A stretch of 64,000 bases of DNA from Limnohabitans sp. Bal53 (GCF_003063355.1 NZ_NESH01000006.1:186001-250000), one strand, 5' to 3'. Positions 27,433-36,320 are shown, numbered from the stretch's first letter. The notes: generated from the sequence alone by a model not told the origin. Program-made: numbers and translations.

Positions 27433-28038
27433 ATGAACCACTCATGGGTAAAACAATGGGGTCCGAGCCTGCTTTTGGCCGTGGTAGCTGCCGTGCTGGG
27501 CTTGGGGCTTGAAGCTGCGCAAGCCAGCCCGCAAAAGGCCGGCAATGTGGTGGCCTGCCCTGCCATCCTGAACCACACGGTTGAGCGGTTGCAGGACGAA
27601 AAGCCTCAGTCGCTGTGCCAATATGCAGGCAAAGTGGTGCTGGTGGTCAACACCGCCAGTTTTTGCGGTTTCACCTCCCAGTACAAGGGCCTTGAAAACC
27701 TGAACACCCAATACAAAGACCAAGGTTTGGTGGTGCTTGGCTTTCCTTCGAATGACTTTTCACAAGAAAAAGGCAGCAACAAAGAAATAGCAGCCTTTTG
27801 CGAAAGCACCTTCGGTGTGAAGTTCCCGATGTTCACCAAAACCCAAGTCACGGGCAATGGCGCGTCCCCTTTGTTCAAACAGCTGACCGCACAAACCGGC
27901 CAAAAACCCCGCTGGAATTTTCACAAATACCTGATCGGCCGCGACGGCAAAGTCATTGACCAATACAGCAGCATGACCGGACCCGAAAGCAAAACCCTGT
28001 TGTCGGCCATCGACAAAGCCCTGAAGGCCCAGCCATGA
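27433..28038 (+). CDS. Glutathione peroxidase family protein, exported
   Basis: Thiol peroxidase of 201 residues with a signal peptide (LLLAVVAAVLGLGLEAAQA) and the catalytic motif VVNTASFCGFT (Cys78, not selenocysteine). LGFPSNDFSQEKGSN contains the catalytic Gln, and WNFHKYLIGRDGK contains the Trp and Asn. It reduces peroxides, here apparently in the periplasm. The ATG at 27433 starts the signal sequence directly; in-frame upstream codons are possible. It heads an eight-gene chain of overlapping genes, which fits protection of lipids against photo-oxidation. Confidence 0.9.
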   Translation: MNHSWVKQWGPSLLLAVVAAVLGLGLEAAQASPQKAGNVVACPAILNHTVERLQDEKPQSLCQYAGKVVLVVNTASFCGFTSQYKGLENLNTQYKDQGLVVLGFPSNDFSQEKGSNKEIAAFCESTFGVKFPMFTKTQVTGNGASPLFKQLTAQTGQKPRWNFHKYLIGRDGKVIDQYSSMTGPESKTLLSAIDKALKAQP

Positions 28039-29378
28039 GCACCACGATGAAGCCGCGCATGAAACTGGCCATCGTCGGCTCGGGCATTTCGGGCCTGGCC
28101 GTGGCCCACACCTTGAAAGACCATGCCGACATCACTGTCTTCGAGGCGGGCGACTATTTTGGCGGTCACACCCACACGGTGGACGTGACCCTGCCCACGC
28201 CGCAAGGCATGGTCACGCACGGCGTGGACACCGGCTTTTTGGTGTTCAACGAACGCACTTACCCGAACCTGATCAACCTGTTTGCCGAGCTTCAGGTGGA
28301 GACCGCGCCGTCCGACATGTCGTTTTCAGTGAAGGTGCCGGGCGCTCTGAACGGCAAAACGCTGGAGTGGAGCGGCACCGACTTGAACAGCGTGTTCGCG
28401 CAGCGCAGCAATTTGGTCAACCCACGCTTTTGGCGCATGTTGGCCGATGTGATGCGCTTTAACGCCCTGTGCACCCGCATCGCCAAAGAGCAGCGCGAAA
28501 AAGAGCTGCAACAGCCCCTGTCAGACTTTTTGCGCACGCACAAGTTCAGCGAGCCATTTCGCGATTGGTATTTCTTGCCCATGCTGGGCTGCATCTGGAG
28601 TTGCCCGACCGATCAGATGCTGCAGTTCCCGGTGGCGACCATGATCCGGTTTTGCCACAACCATGGCTTGATCCAGGTGACGAATCGACCACAGTGGTTC
28701 AGCGTGGTCGGCGGCGCCCGAAACTATGTCGAGAAAATTCTGACGGGTGTGCACGACAAACGCCTGAACTCCCCGGTGCGCTTGATCGAGCGCGATGCAC
28801 AAGGCGTGCGTGTCATCACCGACGGGCATGCCGAGCGCTTTGACCAGGTGGTCATCGCCACCCACACCGACCAAGCTCTGGGAATGCTGCGCGAGCCCAG
28901 CACTTATGAGCGCAGCTTGCTGGGGGCCATTCGCTACCAAGACAACCGCGCCGTGCTGCACACCGATGCCAGCGTTCTGCCCGCCAACCCCAAGACCTGG
29001 GCCGCGTGGAATTACGAACGCGCCGCCAGCAGCGAGCGCGAGTCCTCGCGCGTGTGCCTGCACTACCTGCTCAACCGTTTGCAACGCATCCCGTTTGCGC
29101 AGCCCGTGGTGGTCTCGCTCAACCCCTTGCACGAGATCGATCCGGCCACCATCGTGGGCGAGTACGACTATGCCCACCCGGTGTTTGATCTGGCTGCCAT
29201 TGAGGCGCAAAAGCGTTTGCCTTTGCTGCAAGGCCAACAGCACACCTGGTATGCCGGCGCCTGGACGGGTTATGGCTTCCACGAAGACGGCTTGAAATCG
29301 GGCCTGCAAGTGGGCCGCGCTTTGCTCAAACTGATCCATGAACAGGCCAGCCCAGTTCAGGACAGACTGGCCGCATGA
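28035..29378 (+). CDS. FAD-dependent amine-oxidase-like flavoprotein
   Basis: Flavoprotein of 447 residues with the FAD dinucleotide motif LAIVGSGISGLAVAHTL and the following FEAGDYFGGHTHTV. It has an amine-oxidase-type body and the C-terminal FAD contact TWYAGAWTGYGFHEDGLKSG. Proteins of this type sit beside DUF1365 and a CFA-synthase-like gene in many proteobacteria. In Rhodobacter sphaeroides and Pseudomonas putida, as I recall, such neighbours are induced by singlet oxygen or light and take part in fatty-acid modification. It overlaps gpx and DUF1365 by ATGA at each end. Confidence 0.9.
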   Translation: MSTTMKPRMKLAIVGSGISGLAVAHTLKDHADITVFEAGDYFGGHTHTVDVTLPTPQGMVTHGVDTGFLVFNERTYPNLINLFAELQVETAPSDMSFSVKVPGALNGKTLEWSGTDLNSVFAQRSNLVNPRFWRMLADVMRFNALCTRIAKEQREKELQQPLSDFLRTHKFSEPFRDWYFLPMLGCIWSCPTDQMLQFPVATMIRFCHNHGLIQVTNRPQWFSVVGGARNYVEKILTGVHDKRLNSPVRLIERDAQGVRVITDGHAERFDQVVIATHTDQALGMLREPSTYERSLLGAIRYQDNRAVLHTDASVLPANPKTWAAWNYERAASSERESSRVCLHYLLNRLQRIPFAQPVVVSLNPLHEIDPATIVGEYDYAHPVFDLAAIEAQKRLPLLQGQQHTWYAGAWTGYGFHEDGLKSGLQVGRALLKLIHEQASPVQDRLAA

Positions 29379-30292
29379 CACCCACCCCGGTCCATGCCCA
29401 CACCGCCCTGATCGGTTGGGGCCAGGTGCGCCACACGCGCCACCGCCCGGCGCACCATGCTTTCGCCTACCCGACCGCGTTTTTGATGCTGCCGATGCGC
29501 AGTGTGCAGGCCTTGCAAGTGAACCAGGGGGAGGGATCGCCGCGCTTCGCTCGCGATGACGAAGGGGGTGGGGTGACAGCGCCCTATTCAAATCCCGTCA
29601 CTGCGCGTGCAGCGCGGCAGTCCATGCCGAAGGTGTCTGGCCCTCCGGCGTTGGCACTGGCCATCAACCGCCGCGCCTGGTTCGCATTCCACGATGCCGA
29701 CCATGGCGACGGCCGCAGCGCCGAGCGGGGTGGCGCGTTGGCCTGGCTGGACGAGCTGCTGCAGCGTGAGGGCATCCAGGACGCCACGGGCGAGGTCTGG
29801 CTGCAGGCATTCCCGCGTGTGTTGGGCCATGCTTTCAAGCCCGTGAGTTTTTGGTACGCGCACCACGCCGACGGCAGCTTGGCCGCCATCGTGGCGGAGG
29901 TGAACAACACCTTTGGCGAACGCCACTGCTACCTGTTGCCCGAGCCGCAATACGGCCAAACCATGCTGGCCCACAAGGTGTTCCATGTCTCGCCCTTTTG
30001 TGATGTGCAAGGCGAGTACCGCTTTCGATTCATGCGCACACAGCACAACGGGCAAGACCGCATCGTGGCGCGAGTGGACCATGGCGACGCCGATGGCCCT
30101 TTGATCGACACCAGTTGGAGCGGCGTGCTGGAGCCCGCAACGGCAGCCGCGCTGCGCCGCGTGATGTGGCGCTTTCCGCTGCTGACCTTGGGTGTGGTGG
30201 CCCGCATCCACTGGCATGCCCTCTTGCTGTGGCTGAAAAAAGTACCGTTTTGGCGCAAGCCCGAACCGCCCCGCGATTTTGTGACCCGATGA
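29375..30292 (+). CDS. DUF1365 family protein with an in-frame repeat insertion
   Basis: Protein of 305 residues with the DUF1365 layout: QVRHTRHRPAHHAFAYPTAFLMLP at the start, then INRRAWFAFHDADHGDGR, LQAFPRVLGHAFKPVSFWY and KVFHVSPFCDVQGEYRFRF. Family function is not established; it accompanies the FAD protein and the CFA-like methyltransferase. Between LMLPMRSVQALQ and LALAINRR there are about 40 extra residues (about 50-87) that are low-complexity and match no part of the family. They are encoded by a palindromic repeat element. The reading frame is kept, so the protein may still fold, with the insert as a loop. Confidence 0.88.
   Translation: MTPTPVHAHTALIGWGQVRHTRHRPAHHAFAYPTAFLMLPMRSVQALQVNQGEGSPRFARDDEGGGVTAPYSNPVTARAARQSMPKVSGPPALALAINRRAWFAFHDADHGDGRSAERGGALAWLDELLQREGIQDATGEVWLQAFPRVLGHAFKPVSFWYAHHADGSLAAIVAEVNNTFGERHCYLLPEPQYGQTMLAHKVFHVSPFCDVQGEYRFRFMRTQHNGQDRIVARVDHGDADGPLIDTSWSGVLEPATAAALRRVMWRFPLLTLGVVARIHWHALLLWLKKVPFWRKPEPPRDFVTR
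29534..29626. repeat. Palindromic short interspersed repeat, copy A, inside DUF1365
   Basis: Two modules lie about 33 bp apart. The first (29534-29561) runs GGATCGCC-GCGCTTCGCTCG-CGATGACG. The second (about 29596-29626) begins CGTCACTGCG and ends GCAGTCCATG. The same modules occur in copy B at 59365-59418, joined in the other order, with nearly identical bases. Each module is itself a hairpin. Elements of this kind are dispersed in Comamonadaceae genomes; an origin as a mobile palindromic unit is inference. Confidence 0.75.
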
Positions 30293-31563
30293 ACACTGGA
30301 CCCCACCGGATGCCGACCTCGATGAAGACTGCAGACCACACCCAAGCCTTGGGTAACCGCGCCACCACCATTGCGCACGCCAGCTTGCCCAAAGCCGCTG
30401 CACGCTTGCTGAGCTTGTTGACGCGCCTGAAAATTGGAACACTGACGGTGCACGCGCCCGATGGCAACCTGCAGGTCTTTGGCACACACGAGGCCCCGTT
30501 TGCGGCTTTGCACATCCACCGCTGGGACATGTGTGCCGAGGTGCTGAAATCGGGTGACATCGGTTTTGCTGAGGGCTACATGGCCGGCGACTGGACCACG
30601 CCCGATTTGGCCGCTCTGCTGCGCTTGACCATTGCCAACCGGGACCACATTGAAAGCGCGATCTATGGCCACTGGCTGGGGCGTTTGTTTTACCGCGTCA
30701 AGCACTTGCTCAACCGCAACAACCGCAGCAACAGCCGCAAGAACATCCACGCGCACTATGACCTGGGCAATGCTTTTTACGAGCTGTGGCTGGACGGCAC
30801 GATGAACTATTCGTCGGCCTGGTTTGAGGGCGACCACACCAAAGACATGGCCGAAGCCCAAAAGGCCAAGGTGCGCCGAGCCTTGCGCATGGTGAACGCC
30901 CAGCCGGGTGACCGCGTGCTGGAGATCGGCTGCGGCTGGGGTGCTTTGGCCGAGGCCGCTACCACCGAGTTTGGTGCGCGCATCACGGGCGTGACTTTGT
31001 CGACCGAGCAGCTGGCCTTTGCCAATGCCCGCATGCAATCGCACGGCGTGCAGCAAAGCGCCGACTTGCGCTTGCAAGACTACCGGGACATCGACGACGG
31101 CCCTTACGACGCGGTTTGCTCGATCGAGATGATCGAGGCGGTGGGGCAAGAATATTGGCCCATTTACTTCCAGACCATCAGCCGCATGCTCAAGCCCGGT
31201 GGCCGTGCCTGCGTGCAAAGCATCACGATCGACGACCGCTTTTTTGAGCGCTACTTGCAATCGACAGATTTCATCCAGCAGTACATCTTTCCAGGCGGCT
31301 GCTTGCCCAGCCCCAGCGAATTTCGCAAGCAAGCGCAAGCGGCCGGGCTGCAGGTGGTGGACGAGCTGAACTTCGGCCCTGATTACGCCGAGACCCTGCG
31401 CCGCTGGCGCGAGGCCTTCATGGCGCAACTCGACACCGTACGGACCCTGAAATTTGATGACCGTTTCATTCGCCTGTGGTCGTTTTATCTGGCGTACTGC
31501 GAAGCGGCTTTTGACGAGGCCAACATCGACGTGATCCAGTTCACTTTGGTTAAACCCGCTTGA
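30289..31563 (+). CDS. Cyclopropane-fatty-acid-synthase-family SAM methyltransferase
   Basis: SAM-dependent methyltransferase of 424 residues acting on unsaturated acyl chains of phospholipids. It shows the N-terminal lipid-binding region (LKSGDIGFAEGYMAGDW) and then NIHAHYDLGNAFYELWLD. The SAM motif VLEIGCGWGALAE lies near residue 210, followed by GVTLSTEQLAFA, SIEMIEAVGQEYW and FIQQYIFPGGCLPS. This is the CFA/UfaM/mycolic-acid type; cyclopropanation and plain methylation cannot be told apart by eye. The ATG overlaps the DUF1365 stop (ATGA). Its place in the photo-oxidative cluster favours a protective lipid modification. Confidence 0.92.
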   Translation: MNTGPHRMPTSMKTADHTQALGNRATTIAHASLPKAAARLLSLLTRLKIGTLTVHAPDGNLQVFGTHEAPFAALHIHRWDMCAEVLKSGDIGFAEGYMAGDWTTPDLAALLRLTIANRDHIESAIYGHWLGRLFYRVKHLLNRNNRSNSRKNIHAHYDLGNAFYELWLDGTMNYSSAWFEGDHTKDMAEAQKAKVRRALRMVNAQPGDRVLEIGCGWGALAEAATTEFGARITGVTLSTEQLAFANARMQSHGVQQSADLRLQDYRDIDDGPYDAVCSIEMIEAVGQEYWPIYFQTISRMLKPGGRACVQSITIDDRFFERYLQSTDFIQQYIFPGGCLPSPSEFRKQAQAAGLQVVDELNFGPDYAETLRRWREAFMAQLDTVRTLKFDDRFIRLWSFYLAYCEAAFDEANIDVIQFTLVKPA

Positions 31564-32183
31564 TGCACATGGAACGCCCGCACCCACCCACCCGCACCCA
31601 CCGCCTGCACCCATGGGGCTTGCAGGTGCTGGGGTGCGCGCTGTTGTGCGGTGCGCTTGCGGGACAAACGTGGGCGCAAAGCACGACCGTGACCAGCCCG
31701 AATGCGGCTTTTTCGCGCCCTGAAATGACGGGCTTGGGCGGCGTGGTGCCGACCGCGCCTGTGCGTTTGCGGGTCTGGGGTTTTGAGGTGTACGACGCCC
31801 GTTTGTGGACCCCTGTAGGTTTTCGACATGGCGCATACACGCAGTTTTCGTTTGCGCTGGAATTGCAGTATTTGCGCAAACTCGAAGGTGCGGCCATTGC
31901 CAGCCGCTCAATCGATGAGATGCGGCGCGTGGGCGCGTTCAGCGAGGCCCAGTCGCAAAGCTGGCTGGCCGCCATGCGCGAGCTGTTTCCCGATGTGCGC
32001 CAAGGCGAGCGCATCACGGGCATCAACCTGCCGGGCGTGGGGGCTGAATTCTGGGTCAATGGCCAACGTGTGGGCGTGGTGAAAGACCCGGCTTTTGCGC
32101 GATTGTTTTTTGGCATCTGGCTTGACGAGCGCACGTCCGAACCCAAAATGCGCGCCCAGTTGCTGCAAGGCTTGCAGCCATGA
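31563..32183 (+). CDS. Chalcone isomerase-like exported protein
   Basis: A 206-residue protein with a signal peptide (LQVLGCALLCGALAGQTWAQS) and the bacterial chalcone-isomerase-like domain: LRVWGFEVYDARLW, ELQYLRKLEGAAIASRSIDEMRR and FFGIWLDERTSEPKMRAQLL. Bacterial members are not shown to be isomerases; some bind fatty acids. The start is the ATG in TGATG at the end of the methyltransferase; an ATG 6 bp later is equally possible. Its stop overlaps the MFS gene. Its location suggests a periplasmic lipid-related role. Confidence 0.85.
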   Translation: MHMERPHPPTRTHRLHPWGLQVLGCALLCGALAGQTWAQSTTVTSPNAAFSRPEMTGLGGVVPTAPVRLRVWGFEVYDARLWTPVGFRHGAYTQFSFALELQYLRKLEGAAIASRSIDEMRRVGAFSEAQSQSWLAAMRELFPDVRQGERITGINLPGVGAEFWVNGQRVGVVKDPAFARLFFGIWLDERTSEPKMRAQLLQGLQP

Positions 32184-33532
32184 ACGACCAGGCCCAGTCA
32201 GCGCCTGCGAACCTGCCGCGCCAGGCCTCGGCCGCTTATGGTTTGCTGGGTTTGCCACTGGCCTTTGTGGCTTTGCCTGTGTATGTGCATTTGCCCAATT
32301 TGTATGCCCAGCAATACGGCGTGACGTTGGCCGCGTTGGGTGCGGTCCTTTTGCTCAGCCGCAGTGTGGATGCGGTGGTGGACCCGTGGCTTGGGCGTTG
32401 GGGCGACAAGCTTTACCGCCACTCATGGCAGGCTGTTTGGGTGGCTGCGGTGTTGTTGGCGTTGGCCGTGGCGCTGGGGTTTGCCGCTTTGTTTTTCCCG
32501 CCCGCAGCGGCCTTGTCGGCCACGGGTTTGCTGGTGTGGGTGGGTTGCGCGCTCACGCTCAGCCACTTGGCCTACAGCGGGCTGGGCATCTTGCACCAGG
32601 CCTGGGCGGCGCGCCAAGGCGGCGGAGGCATTGCGCAAAGTCGTTGGGTCGCTTGGCGCGAGGGCTTTGCCTTGGTGGGGGTGTTGCTGGCGTCTGCTCT
32701 GCCTGCGCTGTGGGGCTGGGGGGCCACGACGGCCTTGCTGGTGCTCATGCTGGGGCTGGGTTTGTTGTCTTGGCGGCGGGTGGCGCGCAGCGCCTCGGCA
32801 TCCAAGCTGGAGGCGGTTCCCGGTCATGCCGTGGGCAGCCTTTGGCAGCCGTGGCAGCATGCGGGCTTTCGTCGCTTGTTGATGGTCTTTATGCTCAACG
32901 GACTGGCCAGCGCCGTGCCTGCTACGCTGGTGCTGTTTTTTGTGCAAGACCTGCTGCAAGCGCCCAAGGCCATGGAGCCGTTGTTTCTGGGTTTGTATTT
33001 CGCCGCCGGGGCGCTGTCGTTTCCGCTCTGGCTCAAGGTGATCGACCGCATCGGTTTGCTGCGCACTTGGGCCACAGGCATGGCTTTGTCGGTGCTGGCT
33101 TTTGTGAGTGTGGTCACGTTGGGCGCGGGCGATACGACGGGCTTTTTGATCGTGTGTGCCCTGTCGGGTATGGCGCTGGGCGCGGACCTCACGGTGCCTG
33201 GCGCCCTGCTCAACCAGCTGATTGACCGCTGTGGCGAGCGGGGCCGCACAGAAGGCGCGTTCATGGGCTGGTGGAATCTGGCCACCAAACTCAATCTGGC
33301 TTTGGCCGCCGTGCTGTCTTTGCCATTGCTCGGCCTGTGGGGTTATGCCCCAGGCCAGCAAGGTGACGATGCCGTGCTGGCGCTGGGCTTGGCTTACGGC
33401 CTGCTGCCTTGTGTGCTCAAGCTCTTGGCCGGACTGGCTTTGTATGCGGGCCTGATGCGTCGCCCCGATTTGATCGCGGGACCTGAATTGGCGCACCCTT
33501 TGGCCCATCCTTCGGCTCACCCTTCGGCATGA
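32180..33532 (+). CDS. MFS transporter of the glycoside-pentoside-hexuronide-like type
   Basis: Twelve-helix inner-membrane carrier of 450 residues. The N-terminal half shows LPLAFVALPVYVHLPNLYAQQYG and the motif SRSVDAVVDPWLGRWGDK, typical of the GPH/MFS_2 group related to MelB and LplT-like carriers. The C-terminus carries a short duplication (HPLAHPSAHPSA). Substrate unknown; among lipid genes, transport of a lipid or lysolipid is a reasonable guess. It overlaps both neighbours by 4 bp (ATGA). Confidence 0.88.
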   Translation: MNDQAQSAPANLPRQASAAYGLLGLPLAFVALPVYVHLPNLYAQQYGVTLAALGAVLLLSRSVDAVVDPWLGRWGDKLYRHSWQAVWVAAVLLALAVALGFAALFFPPAAALSATGLLVWVGCALTLSHLAYSGLGILHQAWAARQGGGGIAQSRWVAWREGFALVGVLLASALPALWGWGATTALLVLMLGLGLLSWRRVARSASASKLEAVPGHAVGSLWQPWQHAGFRRLLMVFMLNGLASAVPATLVLFFVQDLLQAPKAMEPLFLGLYFAAGALSFPLWLKVIDRIGLLRTWATGMALSVLAFVSVVTLGAGDTTGFLIVCALSGMALGADLTVPGALLNQLIDRCGERGRTEGAFMGWWNLATKLNLALAAVLSLPLLGLWGYAPGQQGDDAVLALGLAYGLLPCVLKLLAGLALYAGLMRRPDLIAGPELAHPLAHPSAHPSA

Positions 33533-34161
33533 GCCGCTTTGAACAGACAACACGGGAGCCTTCCATGCAACAACCTCACCCCGCCATGATCCAACGCCGC
33601 ACCGCCCTGAGCCGCTTGGGCGCTTTGTCCGTGGTCGCGGCCACGCCCTTTGTGGCCAGCTGCGCCGGGCCTCAGGTGCAAAACTATGCACAAGAAAAAC
33701 CGCTGCTGGATTTGCGCACCTACTTCACCGGCACCATCGACGCCTGGGGCGTGTTCACCGACCGCAGCGGCCAGGTGGTCAAACGTTTCACCGTGGTGAT
33801 GGACTGCAGCTGGAACGGCGACGAAGGCGTGTTGGACGAGGCCTTTGTTTACTCGGACGGCACGAAGCAGCGCCGCGTCTGGAAGCTCAAAGCCGGACCC
33901 AACGGCACTTACACAGGCCGCGCCGACGATGTGGTGGGCGAGGCCTCGGGCCAAGTCAGTGGCAACGCCTTTCGCTGGGGCTATACCTTGGCTTTGCCGG
34001 TCGATGGCCGGGTTTGGAACGTCGATTTTGACGACTGGATGTACCTGATGGACGACCGCGTCATGCTCAACAAAGCCACCATGAGCAAATGGGGCGTGAA
34101 GCTGGGCGAAGTCACCTTGTCCTTCACACGCCGCACGCCTTTGGCGGCCAAGCCGGGTTGA
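33529..34161 (+). CDS. DUF3833 family lipoprotein
   Basis: A 210-residue protein with an N-terminal signal that has a lipobox (ATPFVASCAG) and the DUF3833 body: LDLRTYFTGTIDAWGVFTDRSGQVVKRF, then DEAFVYSDG and VDFDDWMYLMDDRVMLNKATMSKWGVKLGEV. The family is a lipocalin-like fold of unknown function. The ATG at 33529 overlaps the MFS stop. A second ATG at 33565 has GGGAG upstream and gives a more usual signal-peptide length, so it may be the real start. Part of the same chain of coupled genes. Confidence 0.88.
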   Translation: MSRFEQTTREPSMQQPHPAMIQRRTALSRLGALSVVAATPFVASCAGPQVQNYAQEKPLLDLRTYFTGTIDAWGVFTDRSGQVVKRFTVVMDCSWNGDEGVLDEAFVYSDGTKQRRVWKLKAGPNGTYTGRADDVVGEASGQVSGNAFRWGYTLALPVDGRVWNVDFDDWMYLMDDRVMLNKATMSKWGVKLGEVTLSFTRRTPLAAKPG

Positions 34162-35054
34162 TGCGCATGAATCCTCACTCCTCTGGCGCGGCTGCACTGG
34201 CCACCGAATCGGCCGACATGGCCATGCCCAAAGTTGGCCCACAAACGGCGGCAACCGCCCCGCAGGTGCCAGCCAGAAGCTGGCTGCAATTGAACACGCC
34301 AATGACCGACTGGCAAGGCCGTCGGGTTTGGCTGGTGGGTGCTTCCACCGGCATTGGCCTGGCCTGTGCACAAGCGCTGCGCTCAGCTGGGGCGCAGGTG
34401 GTGGTGTCGGCCCGCAACCCTCAAGGCGTGTTGGACTGGGCCGAGAAGGATTCGGGCGTGCAGTGGCGTGCACTGGATGTGAGCGATGCTTCCCAAGTGC
34501 AGGCCATGACCCGCGATCTGTTGGCCGAAGGCCCACTCGACATGGTCGTGTATGCGGCAGGCTACTACCGTGCCCAACGCGCCACGGCCATGGACATGGA
34601 CGACTTGCTGCAGCATGACAAGGTCAATTACCAAGGTGCTTTGCAGGTGATTCACGCGGTGCTGCCCGGCATGCTGGCGCGAGGCAGTGGTCACATCAGC
34701 CTGCTCAGCAGCGTGGCCGGTTGGCGTGGCCTGCCCAATGGTCTGGCTTACGGCCCAACCAAGGCTGCCCTGACCCACTTGGCCGAGACGCTGTACATCG
34801 ACCTGCAAGACCAAGGCATTGGCGTGAGTGTGGTCAACCCCGGTTTTGTGGCCACCCCGCTCACGGCGCAAAACGAGTTCACCATGCCCGCCCTGATCAG
34901 CCCCGAAGAGGCCGCCCGCCAAATGCTCAAAGGCTGGGCAGCAGGTCAGTTCGACATCCATTTCCCCAAGCGCTTCACGCTTTGGCTCAAACTGCTGCGC
35001 TTGCTGCCTTATCGCCTGTACTTCCCGCTGGTGCGCAAGTTCACGGGGCTCTAA
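34161..35054 (+). CDS. Short-chain dehydrogenase/reductase
   Basis: A 297-residue SDR with an N-terminal extension of about 45 residues. The Rossmann motif GRRVWLVGASTGIGLACAQAL, YAAG, the catalytic Ser in LLSSVAGW and an intact YxxxK in LAYGPTKAAL follow. The C-terminal LWLKLLRLLPYRLYFPLVRK is hydrophobic and basic and could bind the membrane. It starts in a TGATG overlap with DUF3833. Likely an NAD(P)-dependent oxidoreductase of a lipid or carbonyl compound in the cluster. Confidence 0.9.
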   Translation: MRMNPHSSGAAALATESADMAMPKVGPQTAATAPQVPARSWLQLNTPMTDWQGRRVWLVGASTGIGLACAQALRSAGAQVVVSARNPQGVLDWAEKDSGVQWRALDVSDASQVQAMTRDLLAEGPLDMVVYAAGYYRAQRATAMDMDDLLQHDKVNYQGALQVIHAVLPGMLARGSGHISLLSSVAGWRGLPNGLAYGPTKAALTHLAETLYIDLQDQGIGVSVVNPGFVATPLTAQNEFTMPALISPEEAARQMLKGWAAGQFDIHFPKRFTLWLKLLRLLPYRLYFPLVRKFTGL

Positions 35055-35074
35055 GTCTGAATTGAAAGCCGAAC

Positions 35075-35509
35075 ATGGACAAGCGACAAGCCACACAAAA
35101 ACTGGCCACGTTTTTTGAAACCCTGTCACCGCAAAGCGTGACCCAGCTGCACACGGTCTACGACGCACAAGCCCGCTTCAAGGACCCTTTCAACGAGGTG
35201 CAGGGCTTGCCCGAAATCGAGAAGATTTTCCGCCACATGTACGTGGCGCTGGAGCAACCGCACTTTGTGGTGACCGGTCAGGTGGTGGACGGCGCACAGG
35301 CCTTCCTGACTTGGGAGTTTCGCTTCCGCTTCAAGCGCTTTGACACCACCACGCTGCAAGCCGTTCGTGGTGCCAGCCATGTGGTGTTCAACGAGCAGGG
35401 CTTGGTGACAATGCACCGCGATTACTGGGATGCGGCCGAAGAGCTGTACGAAAAACTGCCCGTCGTGGGCGGCGTGATGCGCTGGCTCAAAAAACGCGCC
35501 AACACCTGA
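35075..35509 (+). CDS. NTF2/SnoaL-like protein
   Basis: A 144-residue protein of the NTF2-like fold: N-terminal helix (MDKRQATQKLATFFETL), QARFKDPFNEVQGLPEIEKIFRHMY and HRDYWDAAEELYEKLPVVGGVMRWLKKR. Small cavity proteins like this often follow the SDR in light- or singlet-oxygen-induced clusters. It starts 20 bp after the SDR and ends the operon. No catalytic residue can be named from sequence alone. Confidence 0.85.
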   Translation: MDKRQATQKLATFFETLSPQSVTQLHTVYDAQARFKDPFNEVQGLPEIEKIFRHMYVALEQPHFVVTGQVVDGAQAFLTWEFRFRFKRFDTTTLQAVRGASHVVFNEQGLVTMHRDYWDAAEELYEKLPVVGGVMRWLKKRANT

Positions 35510-35547
35510 AGTCAAACGACGTGCCGGACATTGCGCCCGCCAAGGGT

Positions 35548-36162
35548 TTAGTTCGGCAGACTCTCCGCAAAGCTGGTCCGCTGCGCCAATTTGTCGTGCA
35601 GTTTGTGCAAGTTGGGGTAAGGCGTGCGCCAGTCGATTTGCGGGAAGCGGAAATCCAGATAGCCTAAGGCGCAGCCTACGGCGATATCGGACAGGCTCAG
35701 GTGGATGCCGGAACAAAATGCTTTATCGCCCAAACCGGTGCTCATGGCCCGCAGTGCGTGCTGGATCTTGTCGAGTTGGCGATCAATCCAGGCCTGACTG
35801 CGCTGGCTGTCTTCGCGTTCGGTCCAGACGGCCTCCATGCGAGCGAGCAGGGCCGCATCGAGCAGGCCGTCGGCCAAGGCTTCCCAGGTTTTGACTTCAG
35901 CACGTTCGCGCCCTGCCGATGGAATCAGCTTGCCCACAGGCGACAAGGTGTCCAGGTACTCCACGATCACGCGCGAGTCAAAAACTGCTTCACCGCCCTC
36001 CATCACCAAACAGGGCACCTTGCCCAAGGGGTTTGACACATGAATCTGGGTCTGGGCAGACCACACGTCTTCAGTGACGAATTGGTAGTCCAGCTTTTTC
36101 TCGGCCATGACAACACGCACCTTGCGAACATAGGGACTGGTGACCGAGCCGATGAGTTTCAT
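35548..36162 (-). CDS. Glutathione S-transferase family protein
   Basis: Cytosolic 204-residue GST. The N-terminal thioredoxin-like domain has MKLIGSVTSPYVRKVRVVMAEK with Ser/Thr near residue 9 as the usual active-site position, NPLGKVPCLV (cis-Pro) and FDSRVIVEYLD. The C-terminal helical domain has LSLSDIAVGCALGYLDFR. It converges with the NTF2-like gene and is divergent from purB. Substrate unknown; it could support detoxification of oxidised lipids, but nothing in the sequence shows this. Confidence 0.92.
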   Translation of the reverse strand: MKLIGSVTSPYVRKVRVVMAEKKLDYQFVTEDVWSAQTQIHVSNPLGKVPCLVMEGGEAVFDSRVIVEYLDTLSPVGKLIPSAGRERAEVKTWEALADGLLDAALLARMEAVWTEREDSQRSQAWIDRQLDKIQHALRAMSTGLGDKAFCSGIHLSLSDIAVGCALGYLDFRFPQIDWRTPYPNLHKLHDKLAQRTSFAESLPN

Positions 36163-36308
36163 AAATCAGAAGAAGTAACAAATAAATGGATAACGGATTC
36201 TAGGTGAAGCATAAGCATGTTTTTGGTGTCTTGCGCAATGTGTTGCAGGCATGGGGTCATGTCTGGGTGCAGACAAACCGCGCCATCGTGCTGCCGAAAT
36301 GCGGCACT

Positions 36309-36314
36309 TACAAT
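36309..36314 (+). promoter_or_regulatory. Candidate -10 box close to the purB start
   Basis: TACAAT lies 6 bp before the purB ATG, with a small hairpin (TGCCG-AAATG-CGGCA, 36292-36306) just upstream and no Shine-Dalgarno in between. The -35 region is poor. If it is used, the purB mRNA would have almost no leader. Confidence 0.3.
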
Positions 36315-36320
36315 CCACGC

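Noticed and set aside
29929-31911. Open frame of 660 codons opposite DUF1365 and the CFA-like methyltransferase
   Set aside because: Covers two real genes and their junction; no recognisable domain.
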